A stretch of DNA of 51,811 bases from Rhodospirillales bacterium (GTDB lineage Bacteria > Pseudomonadota > Alphaproteobacteria > Dongiales > Dongiaceae): NCBI GenBank assembly GCA_009885795.1, contig VFKA01000061.1:1-51811 (forward strand). Reading direction: 5' to 3'. A program made the position numbers and the translations under genes. The notes below the pieces were generated by a model. The model saw only the letters and a program-made list of their open reading frames with translations. It was not told where the DNA came from and ran no database searches. Within the stretch, counting starts at the first letter, position 1. Each line of letters opens with the position of its first letter. Positions 8,429 through 16,321 of the stretch are shown here, one piece after another.

Positions 8429-10081
8429 ATGACCAGCGACAACCGCGTCTATCTGCTCGACTCCACGCTGCGCGACGGGGCGCAGACGCAGGGCGTCGAT
8501 TTCTCGGTGGCCGACAAGCTCGCCATCGCCGCGGCGCTCGATCGTCTCGGCATCGATTACGTCGAGGGCGGCTGGCCCGGCGCCAACCCGACCGACGATG
8601 CCTTCTTCGCCGAGCCGCCGGCGCTGGCCCGCGCCAAGCTCACGGCCTTCGGCATGACGCGCCGGCCGGGCAGGAGCGTCGCCAACGATCCGGGCCTGGC
8701 CGCGCTCCTCGACGCCAAGGCGCCGGTCGTCTGCATCGTCGGCAAGACCTGGGATTTTCACGTCGACGTGGCTTTGGGCGCGTCGCGATCCGAGAACATC
8801 GACATGATTGCCGAAAGCATCGCCCACGCGGCTAGGCGCAAATCCGAAGTGATCTTCGACGCCGAGCATTTCTTCGACGGCTACAAGGCCAATCCCGGCT
8901 ATGCCCTGGACTGCGTCAAGGCCGCCTCGGGCGCGGCTGCGCGCTGGATCGTGCTCTGCGACACAAATGGCGGCACGCTGCCGGACGAGGTCGAGCGCAT
9001 CGTCGGCGCCGTCGCGCAAGTCATTCCGGCCTCGCGGCTCGGCATCCACTGTCACAACGACACCGAGAACGCGGTCGCCAATTCGCTGGCCGCCTTGCGC
9101 GCCGGCGCCCGCCAGGTTCAGGGCACGTTGAACGGCCTGGGCGAGCGCTGCGGCAACGCCAACCTCGTCTCGCTCATTCCGACGCTGATCCTGAAATGCG
9201 GTTACGAGATCGGGGTGACGCCGGCGGCGCTGGCGGATCTGACCCATGTGTCGCATCTTCTCGACGAGCGCCTCAACCGGGCGCCGCTGAAAAGCGCTCC
9301 TTACGTTGGCGGCTCCGCCTTCGCCCACAAGGGCGGCCTCCACGTGTCGGCCGTCGAAAAGGATCCGCGCACTTATGAGCACATCGACCCGGCGCTGGTC
9401 GGCAATCGGCGCCACGTCGTGGTGTCGGACCAGTCGGGCCGCGCCAACATCATGGCGCGGTTCCGCGACATCGGCCTCGACGTCGACCTCGACGACCCGC
9501 GCCTTGCCTCGCTGGTCGAGACGGTGAAGGCCCGCGAATATGACGGCTATGCCTATGACGGGGCGGAGGCGAGTTTCGAACTCCTCGCGCGCCGCGCCTT
9601 GGGGCGCGTGCCGGACTACTTCAAGCTGAACCGTTTCCGGGTGATGGACGACCGGCGCTGGAACGCGCGCGGCGAGCTCGTCACCGAATCCGAAGCCACC
9701 ATCTCGATCGAGATCGGCGGCGTCGCCAGCATGACGGTGGCAACCGGCAACGGCCCGGTGAACGCGCTCGATTCGGCGCTGCGCAAGGCCTTGCTGCCGG
9801 TCTACCCCGAACTCGCCGACATGCGGCTCGTCGATTACAAAGTCCGCATCCTGACGCCGGGCGCGGGCACCGGCGCGGTGACGCGGGTGATGATCGAAAG
9901 CGCGGACGGCGAGGGCGAGCGCTGGGGCACGGTCGGCGTCTCGGCCAACATCATCGACGCATCCTACAACGCGCTCCACGACGCCATCGCCTGGAAACTC
10001 TTCCGCGACGGCGCCGCCCCATTCCAACCCTCTCCCCCAATCGGGGGGAGAGGGAAGGGTGAGGGGGGCGGCTCGGTCTAA
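8429..10081 (+). CDS. cimA: (R)-citramalate synthase
   Basis: A 550-residue member of the isopropylmalate/homocitrate synthase superfamily. It condenses acetyl-CoA with pyruvate to citramalate on the threonine-independent isoleucine route. The N-terminal TIM barrel begins LLDSTLRDGAQTQGVDF, with the metal ligands in HCHND at 207-211 and GERCGNAN after it; a LeuA-type regulatory domain follows. LDSTLRDG..GVDFS together with this length favours the long CimA type over LeuA. ATG 8429 is chosen because the family N-terminus begins there; the longer open frame upstream lies inside the IS. The last 19 codons or so are supplied by a palindromic repeat (see 10028-10054). Confidence 0.92.
   Translation: MTSDNRVYLLDSTLRDGAQTQGVDFSVADKLAIAAALDRLGIDYVEGGWPGANPTDDAFFAEPPALARAKLTAFGMTRRPGRSVANDPGLAALLDAKAPVVCIVGKTWDFHVDVALGASRSENIDMIAESIAHAARRKSEVIFDAEHFFDGYKANPGYALDCVKAASGAAARWIVLCDTNGGTLPDEVERIVGAVAQVIPASRLGIHCHNDTENAVANSLAALRAGARQVQGTLNGLGERCGNANLVSLIPTLILKCGYEIGVTPAALADLTHVSHLLDERLNRAPLKSAPYVGGSAFAHKGGLHVSAVEKDPRTYEHIDPALVGNRRHVVVSDQSGRANIMARFRDIGLDVDLDDPRLASLVETVKAREYDGYAYDGAEASFELLARRALGRVPDYFKLNRFRVMDDRRWNARGELVTESEATISIEIGGVASMTVATGNGPVNALDSALRKALLPVYPELADMRLVDYKVRILTPGAGTGAVTRVMIESADGEGERWGTVGVSANIIDASYNALHDAIAWKLFRDGAAPFQPSPPIGGRGKGEGGGSV
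10028..10054 (+). repeat. Perfect palindrome inside the 3' end of cimA
   Basis: CCCTCTCCCCC / GGGGGAGAGGG: 11-bp arms (10028-10038, 10044-10054). It is a typical intergenic repeat of GC-rich proteobacteria, read here as codons for a Pro/Gly-rich tail (PSPPIGGRGKGEGG). It could also act as a transcription attenuating hairpin. Confidence 0.75.
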
Positions 10082-10114
10082 CAGGTTCTACAAGAACGTT
10101 TCGATTCGCGTCAC

Positions 10115-10201
10115 GCCTCGCCCTTCGACAGGCTCAGGACGAGGCGACCCTGTTGCAAGCGCTCATCCTCACACTGAGCTTGTCGAAGTGGGAGGATGAG
10201 C
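10115..10201 (+). repeat. Two adjacent intergenic inverted repeats
   Basis: The first has arms GCCTCG/CGAGGC (10115-10120, 10140-10145). The second has perfect 10-bp arms GCTCATCCTC/GAGGATGAGC (10161-10170, 10192-10201). Both contain a variant of the motif TTCGACAGGCTCAG / CTGAGCTTGTCGAA in opposite orientations. This is a REP-like unit between cimA and trmJ. Confidence 0.65.
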
Positions 10202-10242
10202 GGACTGCTTCATCCGCGGCCTGTTAGGTGAAAGGCGTCCCG

Positions 10243-11019
10243 ATGGCCGGTACCGACCGGACAAAAGAGAGCGAGTGGGCACCGGGCCCCGTCGTCATCC
10301 TGGTCGAACCGCAGATGGGCGAAAACATCGGCGCGGCGGCCCGCGCCATGTTGAATTGCGGCCTTGGGAATTTGCGCCTCGTGCGCCCGCGCGACGGTTG
10401 GCCGAACCCGAGGGCCGTGGCCTCGGCCGCGGGCGCCGACGCGGTCATCGCCGGGGCGCGCCTCTACGGCTCGACCGCAGAAGCGATCGCCGACCTTCAC
10501 GCCGTCTACGCCGCCACGGCGCGCGACCGCCAGATGATCAAGCCGGTGGTGACGCCGCGCGAGGCCGCGGCCCAAATCCGCGCCCGCATCGCCGACGGCC
10601 GGAAGGTCGGAATCCTGTTCGGGCCCGAGCGCACCGGCCTCACCAATGACGAACTCGCGCTCGCCGACACTCTCCTCGCCGTGCCGTTGAACCCGGCCTT
10701 CGCCTCGCTCAACCTGGCGCAAGCCGTCCTGATCGTCGCTTACGAATGGTTCATGGCCGGCGACGATACGCCGCCCTACCGCCTCGTCACCAACCAGACC
10801 AGCCCCGCGCCCAAGGAGGAGCTGCTGAACTTCTTCCTGCATCTGGAACGCGAATTGGACGCCTGCGGCTTCCTGCGTAACGAGGAAAAGCGCCCGAGCA
10901 TGGTGCGCAACATCCGTAACCTGTTCCAGCGCGCCGACCTGACCGAGCAGGAAATCCAAACCCTGCACGGCATCGTCACCGAACTTGCGAACGAACGGGT
11001 GCGGCGGAAGAGGGTGTAA
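10243..11019 (+). CDS. trmJ: tRNA (cytidine/uridine-2'-O-)-methyltransferase TrmJ
   Basis: About 258 residues. A SPOUT-class, SAM-dependent methyltransferase that 2'-O-methylates position 32 of tRNA. The N-terminal part shows ILVEPQMGENIGAAARAM, and the trefoil-knot SAM site shows GILFGPERTGLTNDEL and VPLNPAFASLNLAQAV. These are diagnostic of TrmJ/LasT-type enzymes. ATG 10243 is preferred over GTG 10228 because AAAGG lies 8 nt before it and the family N-terminus begins near it. It follows the paired repeats and is probably monocistronic. Confidence 0.9.
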   Translation: MAGTDRTKESEWAPGPVVILVEPQMGENIGAAARAMLNCGLGNLRLVRPRDGWPNPRAVASAAGADAVIAGARLYGSTAEAIADLHAVYAATARDRQMIKPVVTPREAAAQIRARIADGRKVGILFGPERTGLTNDELALADTLLAVPLNPAFASLNLAQAVLIVAYEWFMAGDDTPPYRLVTNQTSPAPKEELLNFFLHLERELDACGFLRNEEKRPSMVRNIRNLFQRADLTEQEIQTLHGIVTELANERVRRKRV

Positions 11020-11052
11020 GGGGTGAAGTGCCGTAACGCCGCTCGGCGCTCT

Positions 11053-11079
11053 AAATGCTGTAAAGCATTTTGCTTGACT
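11053..11079 (+). promoter_or_regulatory. Inverted repeat and -35-like box upstream of the RelE toxin gene
   Basis: The inverted repeat AAATGCT-GTAA-AGCATTT (11053-11070) is followed by TTGACT (11074-11079). The surroundings are AT-rich within a GC-rich region. The repeat is a good candidate operator for the XRE-type antitoxin two genes on. No convincing -10 at proper spacing can be fixed. Confidence 0.45.
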
Positions 11080-11107
11080 TTTATAAGGCTTTTTGCCATA
11101 TAGTGCC

Positions 11108-11365
11108 ATGTGGTCCGTCGCCTATTCGACCGATGCATTCAAGACATTAAGCGGCATGGACCGGACGGCTGCCACGCGCATACGGGCGAAAGTCTTGGCC
11201 TTGGCTCAGGATCCGACCGCGCCGAATAACAGTGTCAAGAAGCTGGTCGGCGTCGAAGGCTACCGATTGCGGGTTGGCGATTGGCGGGCGATTTACACGT
11301 TGCAACACCAGACTCTGACCGTGATCGTTGTTCGCGTGGGACATCGAGGAGAGGTTTATAAATGA
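11108..11365 (+). CDS. RelE-family toxin
   Basis: 85 residues of the RelE/ParE fold. It starts MWSVAYSTDAFKTLSGMD and ends with the usual arginine-rich core: GYRLRVGDWRAIYTL, then VVRVGHRGEVYK. RelE-type toxins usually cleave mRNA on the ribosome. ATG 11108 has no clear ribosome site; a TTG 15 bp upstream with AAGG before it is an alternative start. It overlaps the antitoxin gene by 4 bp (ATGA). The toxin-first order is that of higBA-type loci. Confidence 0.85.
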   Translation: MWSVAYSTDAFKTLSGMDRTAATRIRAKVLALAQDPTAPNNSVKKLVGVEGYRLRVGDWRAIYTLQHQTLTVIVVRVGHRGEVYK

Positions 11366-11733
11366 GCAGACAGGTTATCACCCAAGGCGGCAAGCCGGCT
11401 TTTATCGTAATCCCGATCGATGAATGGCGTCGCATCGAGTCCACCTTGGAGGACCGCGTGGACGTTGCGGCCGTTCGGGAGTTCCTGAAAAATCCTTCGG
11501 AAACCATTCCGGACTCCGTGTTGGCGGCGATCCTGGATGGCAGCCACCCGATCAAGGCTTTTCGCGAGCATCGCGGCATGACCCAGGCGCGGCTCGCGAA
11601 AGGGGCCGGGACAAGCTCGGTCTATCTCTCTCAGATCGAGCGGGGCGGGCGGCGGGCAAGCCGTAAGCTGCGCGTGAAGCTTGCCAAGGCGTTACGGATA
11701 GCCCCCGAATTGTTGGAACGAGGCGAGAATTAG
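11362..11733 (+). CDS. Antitoxin with Phd-like N-terminus and XRE HTH domain
   Basis: 123 residues. Residues 1-35 or so (MSRQVITQGGKPAFIVIPIDEW) resemble the Phd/YefM antitoxin N-terminus. The C-terminal third is a Cro/C1-type helix-turn-helix (MTQARLAKGAGTSSVYLSQIERG). It should bind and neutralise the upstream RelE toxin and repress the operon, probably at 11053-11070. A strong ribosome site, GAGGAGAGG, precedes the start inside the toxin gene. The two-domain layout is seen; its partner is inferred from the ATGA overlap. Confidence 0.85.
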   Translation: MSRQVITQGGKPAFIVIPIDEWRRIESTLEDRVDVAAVREFLKNPSETIPDSVLAAILDGSHPIKAFREHRGMTQARLAKGAGTSSVYLSQIERGGRRASRKLRVKLAKALRIAPELLERGEN

Positions 11734-11751
11734 CAGCGCGCCAGGTCACAC

Positions 11752-11825
11752 TGAGGTGGTCCCACTTCGTTGGACAGGTTGGCAGCGGAGTTAAGGTGTA
11801 TTCCGGTTGCCGATCACGCTACCGT
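11752..11825 (-). mobile_element. Solo end of an IS3-type insertion sequence (remnant)
   Basis: About 70 bp starting TGAGGTGGTCCC and including GTATTCCGGTTG. It matches the end of the larger remnant at 31963-32035 with roughly 80% identity by eye, including GTTAAG and TGATC-like segments. No transposase codons are left. It lies between the antitoxin gene and the GST gene. Confidence 0.6.
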
Positions 11826-11861
11826 GCGCCGAGCGAGCCATACAGCGGCTTACCGCCCCCT

Positions 11862-12539
11862 CTACCTCGCCGCCGCCGCGCCCGCCGGGCGCCAATGCGG
11901 CGGAAAGGTCCGCTCGTAGCCGGGCAGGGCCATGATCCGCTCCCGCCAGGCGGCGATCGCGGGATAGGTTTTCGCCAACGGCAGCAGCCGAAGGTCGAGC
12001 GGCTGGGCGGCGTCTTTTCCGGCCGCGCGCAGCAGCAGCTCGACGAACGGATAGACGGCGATGTCCGCCGCGCTCAACTGATCGCCCGCGAGCCAGCGCC
12101 GCCGGGCGAGCGCGTCCTCCATGCCGCGAAGTTCGGCCCGCGCCTCTTCGACCGCCTTGCCGATCTGGTCCGCGGGCTCGCTCGTGTCGCCGAAGAAGAC
12201 GCGCGTGGCGATCCGGCGTCCGGCCGGCTCCAGGTAAGAGACCGACTCCGAAATCGCCCGCCAGATGCGCCCCGTCTCCTCCGCCGTCCGGCCCAGGAGC
12301 GGCGGCGCCGGGAACTTGCGGTCGAGATAGGCGATGATGGCGAGCGATTCCGTCTGCACGTGATCGCCGTCCTTCAACACCGGCACCTTGCCGCGAGGGG
12401 CAAGCGCCAGGAATTCGGGCGTCTTGGTGTCGCCCTTCGAGAAATCGAGCAGCCGCGAAACGTAGGGCGCGCCCTTGACCTCGAGCGCGAGGAGCGCCCG
12501 CCACGCATACGGGCTGCCGCTGATCCAATAGATTTCCAT
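11862..12539 (-). CDS. Glutathione S-transferase family protein
   Basis: 225 residues. The N-terminal thioredoxin-like domain begins MEIYWISGSPYAWRALLALE; S8 and Y11 are candidate catalytic residues. PRGKVPVLKDG and QTESLAIIAYLD follow, the cis-proline and glutathione-binding motifs. The C-terminal helical domain has LSAADIAVYPF. It conjugates or reduces electrophiles with glutathione in the cytoplasm; the substrate cannot be told. It is the last gene of the ArsR-SRPBCC-GFA-GST set, 23 bp after the GFA stop. Confidence 0.88.
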   Translation of the reverse strand: MEIYWISGSPYAWRALLALEVKGAPYVSRLLDFSKGDTKTPEFLALAPRGKVPVLKDGDHVQTESLAIIAYLDRKFPAPPLLGRTAEETGRIWRAISESVSYLEPAGRRIATRVFFGDTSEPADQIGKAVEEARAELRGMEDALARRRWLAGDQLSAADIAVYPFVELLLRAAGKDAAQPLDLRLLPLAKTYPAIAAWRERIMALPGYERTFPPHWRPAGAAAAR

Positions 12540-12562
12540 CGCGACGATTATCCTCCTTCAAT

Positions 12563-12982
12563 TCAGCTTTGCATCGGCGGCATGCGCTCGAACTTCGGCA
12601 GCGCGGGATCCATGTGGTCCCAGCCATTGGCCCGCACCGTGAAGACGACGAATTGCGGCTTGAACCGTTTCGGGTCGTCGAGGCTGCCGACGAAGATCGT
12701 GGCCATGTCCGGAAAGCCGCTCGACCGTGCGGCGACGAGGGAGCCGCAAGTCGCGCAGGCCCCGCGCCCCACCTTGTTGCCGCTGTCGGCGGTCGTCTCA
12801 TGGAATTCGAGTTGACCTTGCATCGTCACCGCCGCCTTTGGGAATCCGATCATACTCGAGTGTCCCGCGCCGGTCATGTGCTGGCAATCGAGGCAATGGC
12901 AGTGGCCGGCCATGATCGGATCGGCCTTGATCGTCTAACGCACGGCGCCGCAACCGCAGCCGCCTTGATACGTGCTTGTCAT
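12563..12982 (-). pseudogene. GFA-family (glutathione-dependent formaldehyde-activating-like) gene with in-frame amber
   Basis: The natural start is ATG 12982, with a strong AAGGAGGA ribosome site 8 nt upstream. It reads MTSTYQGGCGCGAVR, then TAG at 12935-12937, then TIKADPIMAGHCHCLDC in the same frame to the end. GFA proteins have a tyrosine where the TAG falls (VRYEI), so one substitution explains it. The rest is intact, including CHCLDC and CATCGS zinc ligands. A 116-residue product from the internal ATG 12913 would lack the first CxC, a structural zinc site, and has no good ribosome site. Either the gene was recently inactivated or this is a sequencing error. GFA domains act on glutathione adducts, in line with the GST neighbour. 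Confidence 0.8.
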
Positions 12983-13005
12983 GATTCTTCCTCCTTGGTT
13001 TGAAA

Positions 13006-13485
13006 TCAGGCGAGAAAGGCGGCCAGACACTTGAACGTGCTGGCCCAGCCCCATTTGTGCGCGCTACGGGCCTTCGCCGATTCGAAGACCCGATGGCTGA
13101 GCGAGAGGTTGGTGCCGCCCGGCGCGGGACGGAAGTCTATCGTCACCACTGTCTCATGACCGCGCTTGCCATCGGCCTCCCAGGCCCAGGTGAAGACCAG
13201 GCGCCGTGGGCGCTCGATCTCGCGATAGACGCCGCTGACCCAATTGTCCGACCCGTCGGGCATGCGCATGCAGGTACGCCAAGCGCCGCCCGGTTTCACG
13301 CTCATGCGGCAATAGGGGATGGTGGCGCCCTCGGGGCCCCACCATTTGACCAGTTGCTTGCGGTCGGTGAAGGCGCGGAAGACGCGTTCAGGGGGTGCCG
13401 CGAGATGGCGGCGCATCTTTAGCACGCGGGCGGCGGCGGGCCGCGCGGCGGGGCGCTTGGGTCTTGCCTTTGCTCTTGCGGGCAT
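13006..13485 (-). CDS. SRPBCC (AHSA1-like) family protein
   Basis: 159 residues, with a Lys/Ala/Arg-rich leader and then the START-like fold typical of AHSA1 proteins. It reads MRRHLAAPPERVFRAFTD, QLVKWWGPEG, and a C-terminal helix HKWGWASTFKCLAAFLA. These proteins bind hydrophobic ligands; the ligand is unknown. An upstream ArsR regulator and this protein form a common pair. The annotated start gives a 98-bp overlap with arsR in another frame; starting at the internal ATG 13416 cuts the overlap to 29 bp and removes the low-complexity leader, so it is a serious alternative. Confidence 0.85.
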   Translation of the reverse strand: MPARAKARPKRPAARPAAARVLKMRRHLAAPPERVFRAFTDRKQLVKWWGPEGATIPYCRMSVKPGGAWRTCMRMPDGSDNWVSGVYREIERPRRLVFTWAWEADGKRGHETVVTIDFRPAPGGTNLSLSHRVFESAKARSAHKWGWASTFKCLAAFLA

Positions 13486-13825
13486 GGGGTCTCTCCTTGT
13501 CTTGAGGCATCAGGGCGAGAAAATTGGCGAGGCCGTCAAGGCGCTCGTCCCAGAATTTGCGGTAGTGATCGAGCCAGCCCGACGCCTGCCGGAACGCCGC
13601 CGGCCGCAGGCGCACCACGCGCCACTGCGCCTTGGTCTCGCGCTCGACGAGCCGCGCGCGGGCCAGCACCTTCAAGTGCCGCGAGACCGCGGGCAGCGAG
13701 AGGGCGAAGGGCTTTGCCAGCACACCCACCGTCGTGGCCCCGCGGGCAAGCCGCGCCAGGATCGCGCGCCGCGTCGGGTCGGCCAGAGCGGAAAAGGCGA
13801 GGCTCAAGGGATCCGGGGTCGGCAT
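13388..13825 (-). CDS. ArsR-family transcriptional regulator
   Basis: 145 residues. A winged helix-turn-helix: SLAFSALADPTRRAILARLA, then SLPAVSRHLKVLARARLVER. The tail (SGWLDHYRKFWDERLDGL) is typical of ArsR regulators paired with SRPBCC genes and holds no cysteine metal site. It probably represses its own operon, with the SRPBCC, GFA and GST genes, by binding 13842-13858. The 3' end is basic and low in complexity and overlaps the next gene. Confidence 0.88.
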   Translation of the reverse strand: MPTPDPLSLAFSALADPTRRAILARLARGATTVGVLAKPFALSLPAVSRHLKVLARARLVERETKAQWRVVRLRPAAFRQASGWLDHYRKFWDERLDGLANFLALMPQDKERPHARKSKGKTQAPRRAARRRPRAKDAPPSRGTP

Positions 13826-13841
13826 TTGCGTGTTCCGTTAT

Positions 13842-13858
13842 TTAACTTAAGTGTAAAA
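13842..13858 (-). promoter_or_regulatory. Candidate ArsR operator
   Basis: TTTAACTTAAGTGTAAA, an imperfect palindrome centred on ACTTAAGT, lies 17-33 bp upstream of arsR in an AT-rich patch. Its position and symmetry fit autoregulation. Confidence 0.5.
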
Positions 13859-13966
13859 TACAGTTGATTCGTGCCGTGTCAAGCCCCGATCCGGCCTCCT
13901 TTCACGAACATTGACTATGGGGGTGAAGCCCTGTAAAAGGCGCGCTTCGTATATTCCCGAGAAAGC

Positions 13967-13994
13967 GGATGACGGTCGTTTAGTGCCGTCATCC
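13967..13994 (+). promoter_or_regulatory. Hairpin in the rpsD leader
   Basis: Perfect 9-bp arms GGATGACGG/CCGTCATCC with a 10-nt loop, 50 bp before rpsD. There is no T-tract. It could be a leader structure or a REP-like element; no conclusion on regulation is possible. Confidence 0.4.
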
Positions 13995-14044
13995 CGTCCG
14001 CTGGTGGTGGAACTATCGGGACAAAAAAGCAAGGAATCGAACCA

Positions 14045-14659
14045 ATGTCCAAGCGGCAAGAGTCCAAGTACAAGATCGACCGGCGCCTCAGCGTCAATCT
14101 CTGGGGCCGTCCGAAAAGCCCGATCAACAAGCGCGAATACGGTCCCGGCCAGCACGGCCAGCGCCGGCGCAAGCCGTCGAATTTCGGCATTCAGCTGATG
14201 GCCAAGCAGCGCCTCAAGGGTTATTACGGCAACATCGGCGAGCGCCAGTTTCGCCGCATCTATCAGGAGGCGGCGCGCCGGCGCGGCGACACCGGCGAGA
14301 ATCTCGTCGGGCTGCTGGAGCGGCGCCTCGACACCGTCGTCTACCGCGCGAAATTCGTGCCGACCGTGTTCGCCGCCCGCCAGTTCGTCAATCACGGCCA
14401 TGTGCGGGTGAACGGCAAGCGCGTCAACATTCCGTCCTACTTGGTCGGCGATTCCGACGTGATCGAGGTGAAGGAAAAGTCGCGCGAGCTCGCCATCGTA
14501 CTGGAGGCGACCGCGTCCACCGAGCGCGACGTGCCCGATTACATCGACGTCGATTTCAAGGCCATGAAGGCGACCTATGTGCGCCAGCCGGTCCTGGCCG
14601 ACGTGCCCTATCCGGTGCAGATGGCGCCGCATCTGGTGGTCGAGTTCTACTCGCGATAA
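14045..14659 (+). CDS. rpsD: 30S ribosomal protein S4
   Basis: 204 residues, the normal length. It begins [20 protein letters not shown] and contains [19 protein letters not shown]. The S4 RNA-binding domain follows ([34 protein letters not shown]), and it ends with [11 protein letters not shown]. It is a primary 16S rRNA-binding protein that nucleates 30S assembly. AAGGAA precedes the ATG. The first position has the zinc-free form, without CxxC. It stands beside grxD/bolA/purL as in many alphaproteobacteria. Confidence 0.97.
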   Translation: MSKRQESKYKIDRRLSVNLWGRPKSPINKREYGPGQHGQRRRKPSNFGIQLMAKQRLKGYYGNIGERQFRRIYQEAARRRGDTGENLVGLLERRLDTVVYRAKFVPTVFAARQFVNHGHVRVNGKRVNIPSYLVGDSDVIEVKEKSRELAIVLEATASTERDVPDYIDVDFKAMKATYVRQPVLADVPYPVQMAPHLVVEFYSR

Positions 14660-14666
14660 GCCGGAC

Positions 14667-15464
14667 GTGAACGACCGAACCTGGCCGAGCGTCTTCATAT
14701 CGCACGGCGCGCCGACGCTGGTGCTGGAGGATATTCCGGCCCGCCATTTCCTGGCATCCCTGGGCAAACGCTTGGGACGCCCTCAATCCATCCTCTGCGT
14801 GTCGGCGCATTGGCAGATGCGGCTCGCGGCGGTGAGCGGCGCGGAAAAGCCCGAGACGATCCATGACTTTCACGGATTCCCGGAGGCTCTCTACCGATTG
14901 CGGTACCCGGCGCCGGGCGCGCCCGAATTGGCGCGGCGCGTGGCCGATCTGTGCACGGCCGCCGGCATCGCCTGCGCCGTCGATGCCGTCCGCGGCCTCG
15001 ACCACGGCGCGTGGAACCCGCTGCTGCTGCTCTATCCCCAGGCCGACATTCCTATAACACAACTCTCGATCCTGACGCAAGGGGGGCCGCGGGCGCATCG
15101 CGCGCTGGGCCAGGCGATCATGCAGCTTCGCAGGGAAGGCGTGCTGGTGTTGGCAAGCGGCGGGGCCGTGCACAGTCTGCGGCAGTTCCAGGTCGATCGC
15201 GACCGGCCGGCGCCGTGGGCCCTGGCCTTCGACGAGTGGCTTGCCGAAACCATCGTCGCCGGCGACGAGGCGGCGCTCCTCGACTATCGCGACTCCCGCC
15301 CCGAGGCCAAGGCCGCGCACCCGACCGACGACCACTTCCTGCCGCTGTTCGTGGCGCTGGGTGCCGGCGGCGGCGATAGGGGCAAGGTCCTACATCGCAG
15401 CTTCGCCCATGGCAGCCTCGGCATGGCCGCCTTCGGCTGGGGCGACCTGCCGGCCGGAACCTAG
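14667..15464 (+). CDS. Class III extradiol ring-cleavage dioxygenase, DODA type
   Basis: 265 residues from GTG 14667, 7 bp after rpsD; the family N-terminus begins here (VNDRTWPSVFISHGAPTLVL). It is a LigB/4,5-DOPA dioxygenase-like enzyme that opens catechol rings at a metal. The likely metal and catalytic histidines are in SHGAP, SAHWQ, HDFHGFP and DHGAWNPL. The physiological substrate is unknown. The 3' end meets the convergent SRPBCC gene, with the two stop codons overlapping (CCTAGG). Confidence 0.85.
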   Translation: MNDRTWPSVFISHGAPTLVLEDIPARHFLASLGKRLGRPQSILCVSAHWQMRLAAVSGAEKPETIHDFHGFPEALYRLRYPAPGAPELARRVADLCTAAGIACAVDAVRGLDHGAWNPLLLLYPQADIPITQLSILTQGGPRAHRALGQAIMQLRREGVLVLASGGAVHSLRQFQVDRDRPAPWALAFDEWLAETIVAGDEAALLDYRDSRPEAKAAHPTDDHFLPLFVALGAGGGDRGKVLHRSFAHGSLGMAAFGWGDLPAGT

Positions 15465-15925
15465 GCGGTCGCTTCGGCGAAGTCGCGGAAGCGTTGACCG
15501 AAGTCGAAGTCCCAGCCGGTGTTGTAGTCGGCGCGATGCCGCGCAGCCTGTTCGCCGAGCTTTTCCCAGCCGCGATGTTCGAGCTCGACGGTCGTGCCGG
15601 CGCCAGTGGAAGCGAAGCTCACATCGAATTCTTGCGCCCGCTCGGCCGCCCGGCCGGGGTGCCAGGTGAAGGCAAGCCGCCGGGGCGGATCGAAGGCGAG
15701 CACCGTTCCCCAAATCTCTTCGGATCCGGAGGCCAAGCGCTCGAACACGCGTCCGCCAACCTTGGGCTCGATGGCGCAATGCACGGCGTCGCCGCCGCCG
15801 ACGGAATGGACCGCAAGCGGCCACCACTTGGCGATGCCGGCCGAAAATCGCTCGAACGCGGAGGCCTGACCGCAACGTAAATCCAGAGTCTTGCGGACGG
15901 GCTCGATCGGAAGTCGCGCGCTCAT
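15461..15925 (-). CDS. SRPBCC domain protein (AHSA1-like)
   Basis: 154 residues from ATG 15925 (MSARLPIEPVRKTLDLRC). START-like fold markers are AFERFSAGIAKWWPLAVHS near the N-terminus, GGRVFERLASG in the middle, and a C-terminal GWDFDFGQRFRDF helix. It is likely a ligand-binding protein; the ligand is unknown. It is unrelated in position to the arsR-linked SRPBCC gene at 13006. An alternative start at 15946 adds seven residues. Confidence 0.8.
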   Translation of the reverse strand: MSARLPIEPVRKTLDLRCGQASAFERFSAGIAKWWPLAVHSVGGGDAVHCAIEPKVGGRVFERLASGSEEIWGTVLAFDPPRRLAFTWHPGRAAERAQEFDVSFASTGAGTTVELEHRGWEKLGEQAARHRADYNTGWDFDFGQRFRDFAEATA

Positions 15926-15953
15926 GGCCCCGCCGGAGCTAACCAACCAGGAG

Positions 15954-16295
15954 TCATGCCGTGTTGGCCGCTATGCCGCGGGTCTGCAGCATTTCCCGCA
16001 GCTCGCCCGAGGCATGCATCTCGCGCACGATGTCGCTGCCGCCGACGAACTCGCCCTTGACGTAGAGCTGCGGCACGGTCGGCCAGTTGCTGAAATCCTT
16101 GATCCCCTGGCGCAGCGAGGGATCGGTCAGCACGTCGATGCCCTTGAACTTGACGCCGAGCTCGGTCAGCACCTGCACGACGGCGGCGGAAAAACCGCAT
16201 TGCGGGAACACCGGCGTCCCCTTCATGTAGAGGACGACGTCGTTGCCGGCGACGTCTTGGCGGATGCGCTCGACGACGGGACTGGCGGTGGTCAT
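15954..16295 (-). CDS. grxD: Monothiol glutaredoxin, Grx4 family
   Basis: 113 residues with the CGFS active site at C33-S36 (TPVFPQCGFS). LYVKGEFVGGSDIVREM at about residues 75-90 is the glutathione-binding part. CGFS glutaredoxins carry [2Fe-2S] clusters, usually as complexes with BolA, and the bolA gene lies directly upstream in the same operon. That conserved pair supports a role in iron-sulfur or iron homeostasis. Confidence 0.95.
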   Translation of the reverse strand: MTTASPVVERIRQDVAGNDVVLYMKGTPVFPQCGFSAAVVQVLTELGVKFKGIDVLTDPSLRQGIKDFSNWPTVPQLYVKGEFVGGSDIVREMHASGELREMLQTRGIAANTA

Positions 16296-16321
16296 GGGAT
16301 TTCTCCGATCTTAAAATGGGT

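Noticed and set aside
8363-10027. Minus-strand frame opposite cimA (554 codons)
   Set aside because: Antisense shadow; the plus strand has all citramalate synthase motifs.
12935-12937. UAG as pyrrolysine or another recoded amino acid in the GFA gene
   Set aside because: The position is a tyrosine in the family, no pyl genes are visible, and a point mutation or sequence error is far simpler.
13967-13994. Rho-independent terminator before rpsD
   Set aside because: The stem is perfect but has no T-run on either strand, and no plus-strand gene ends just upstream.
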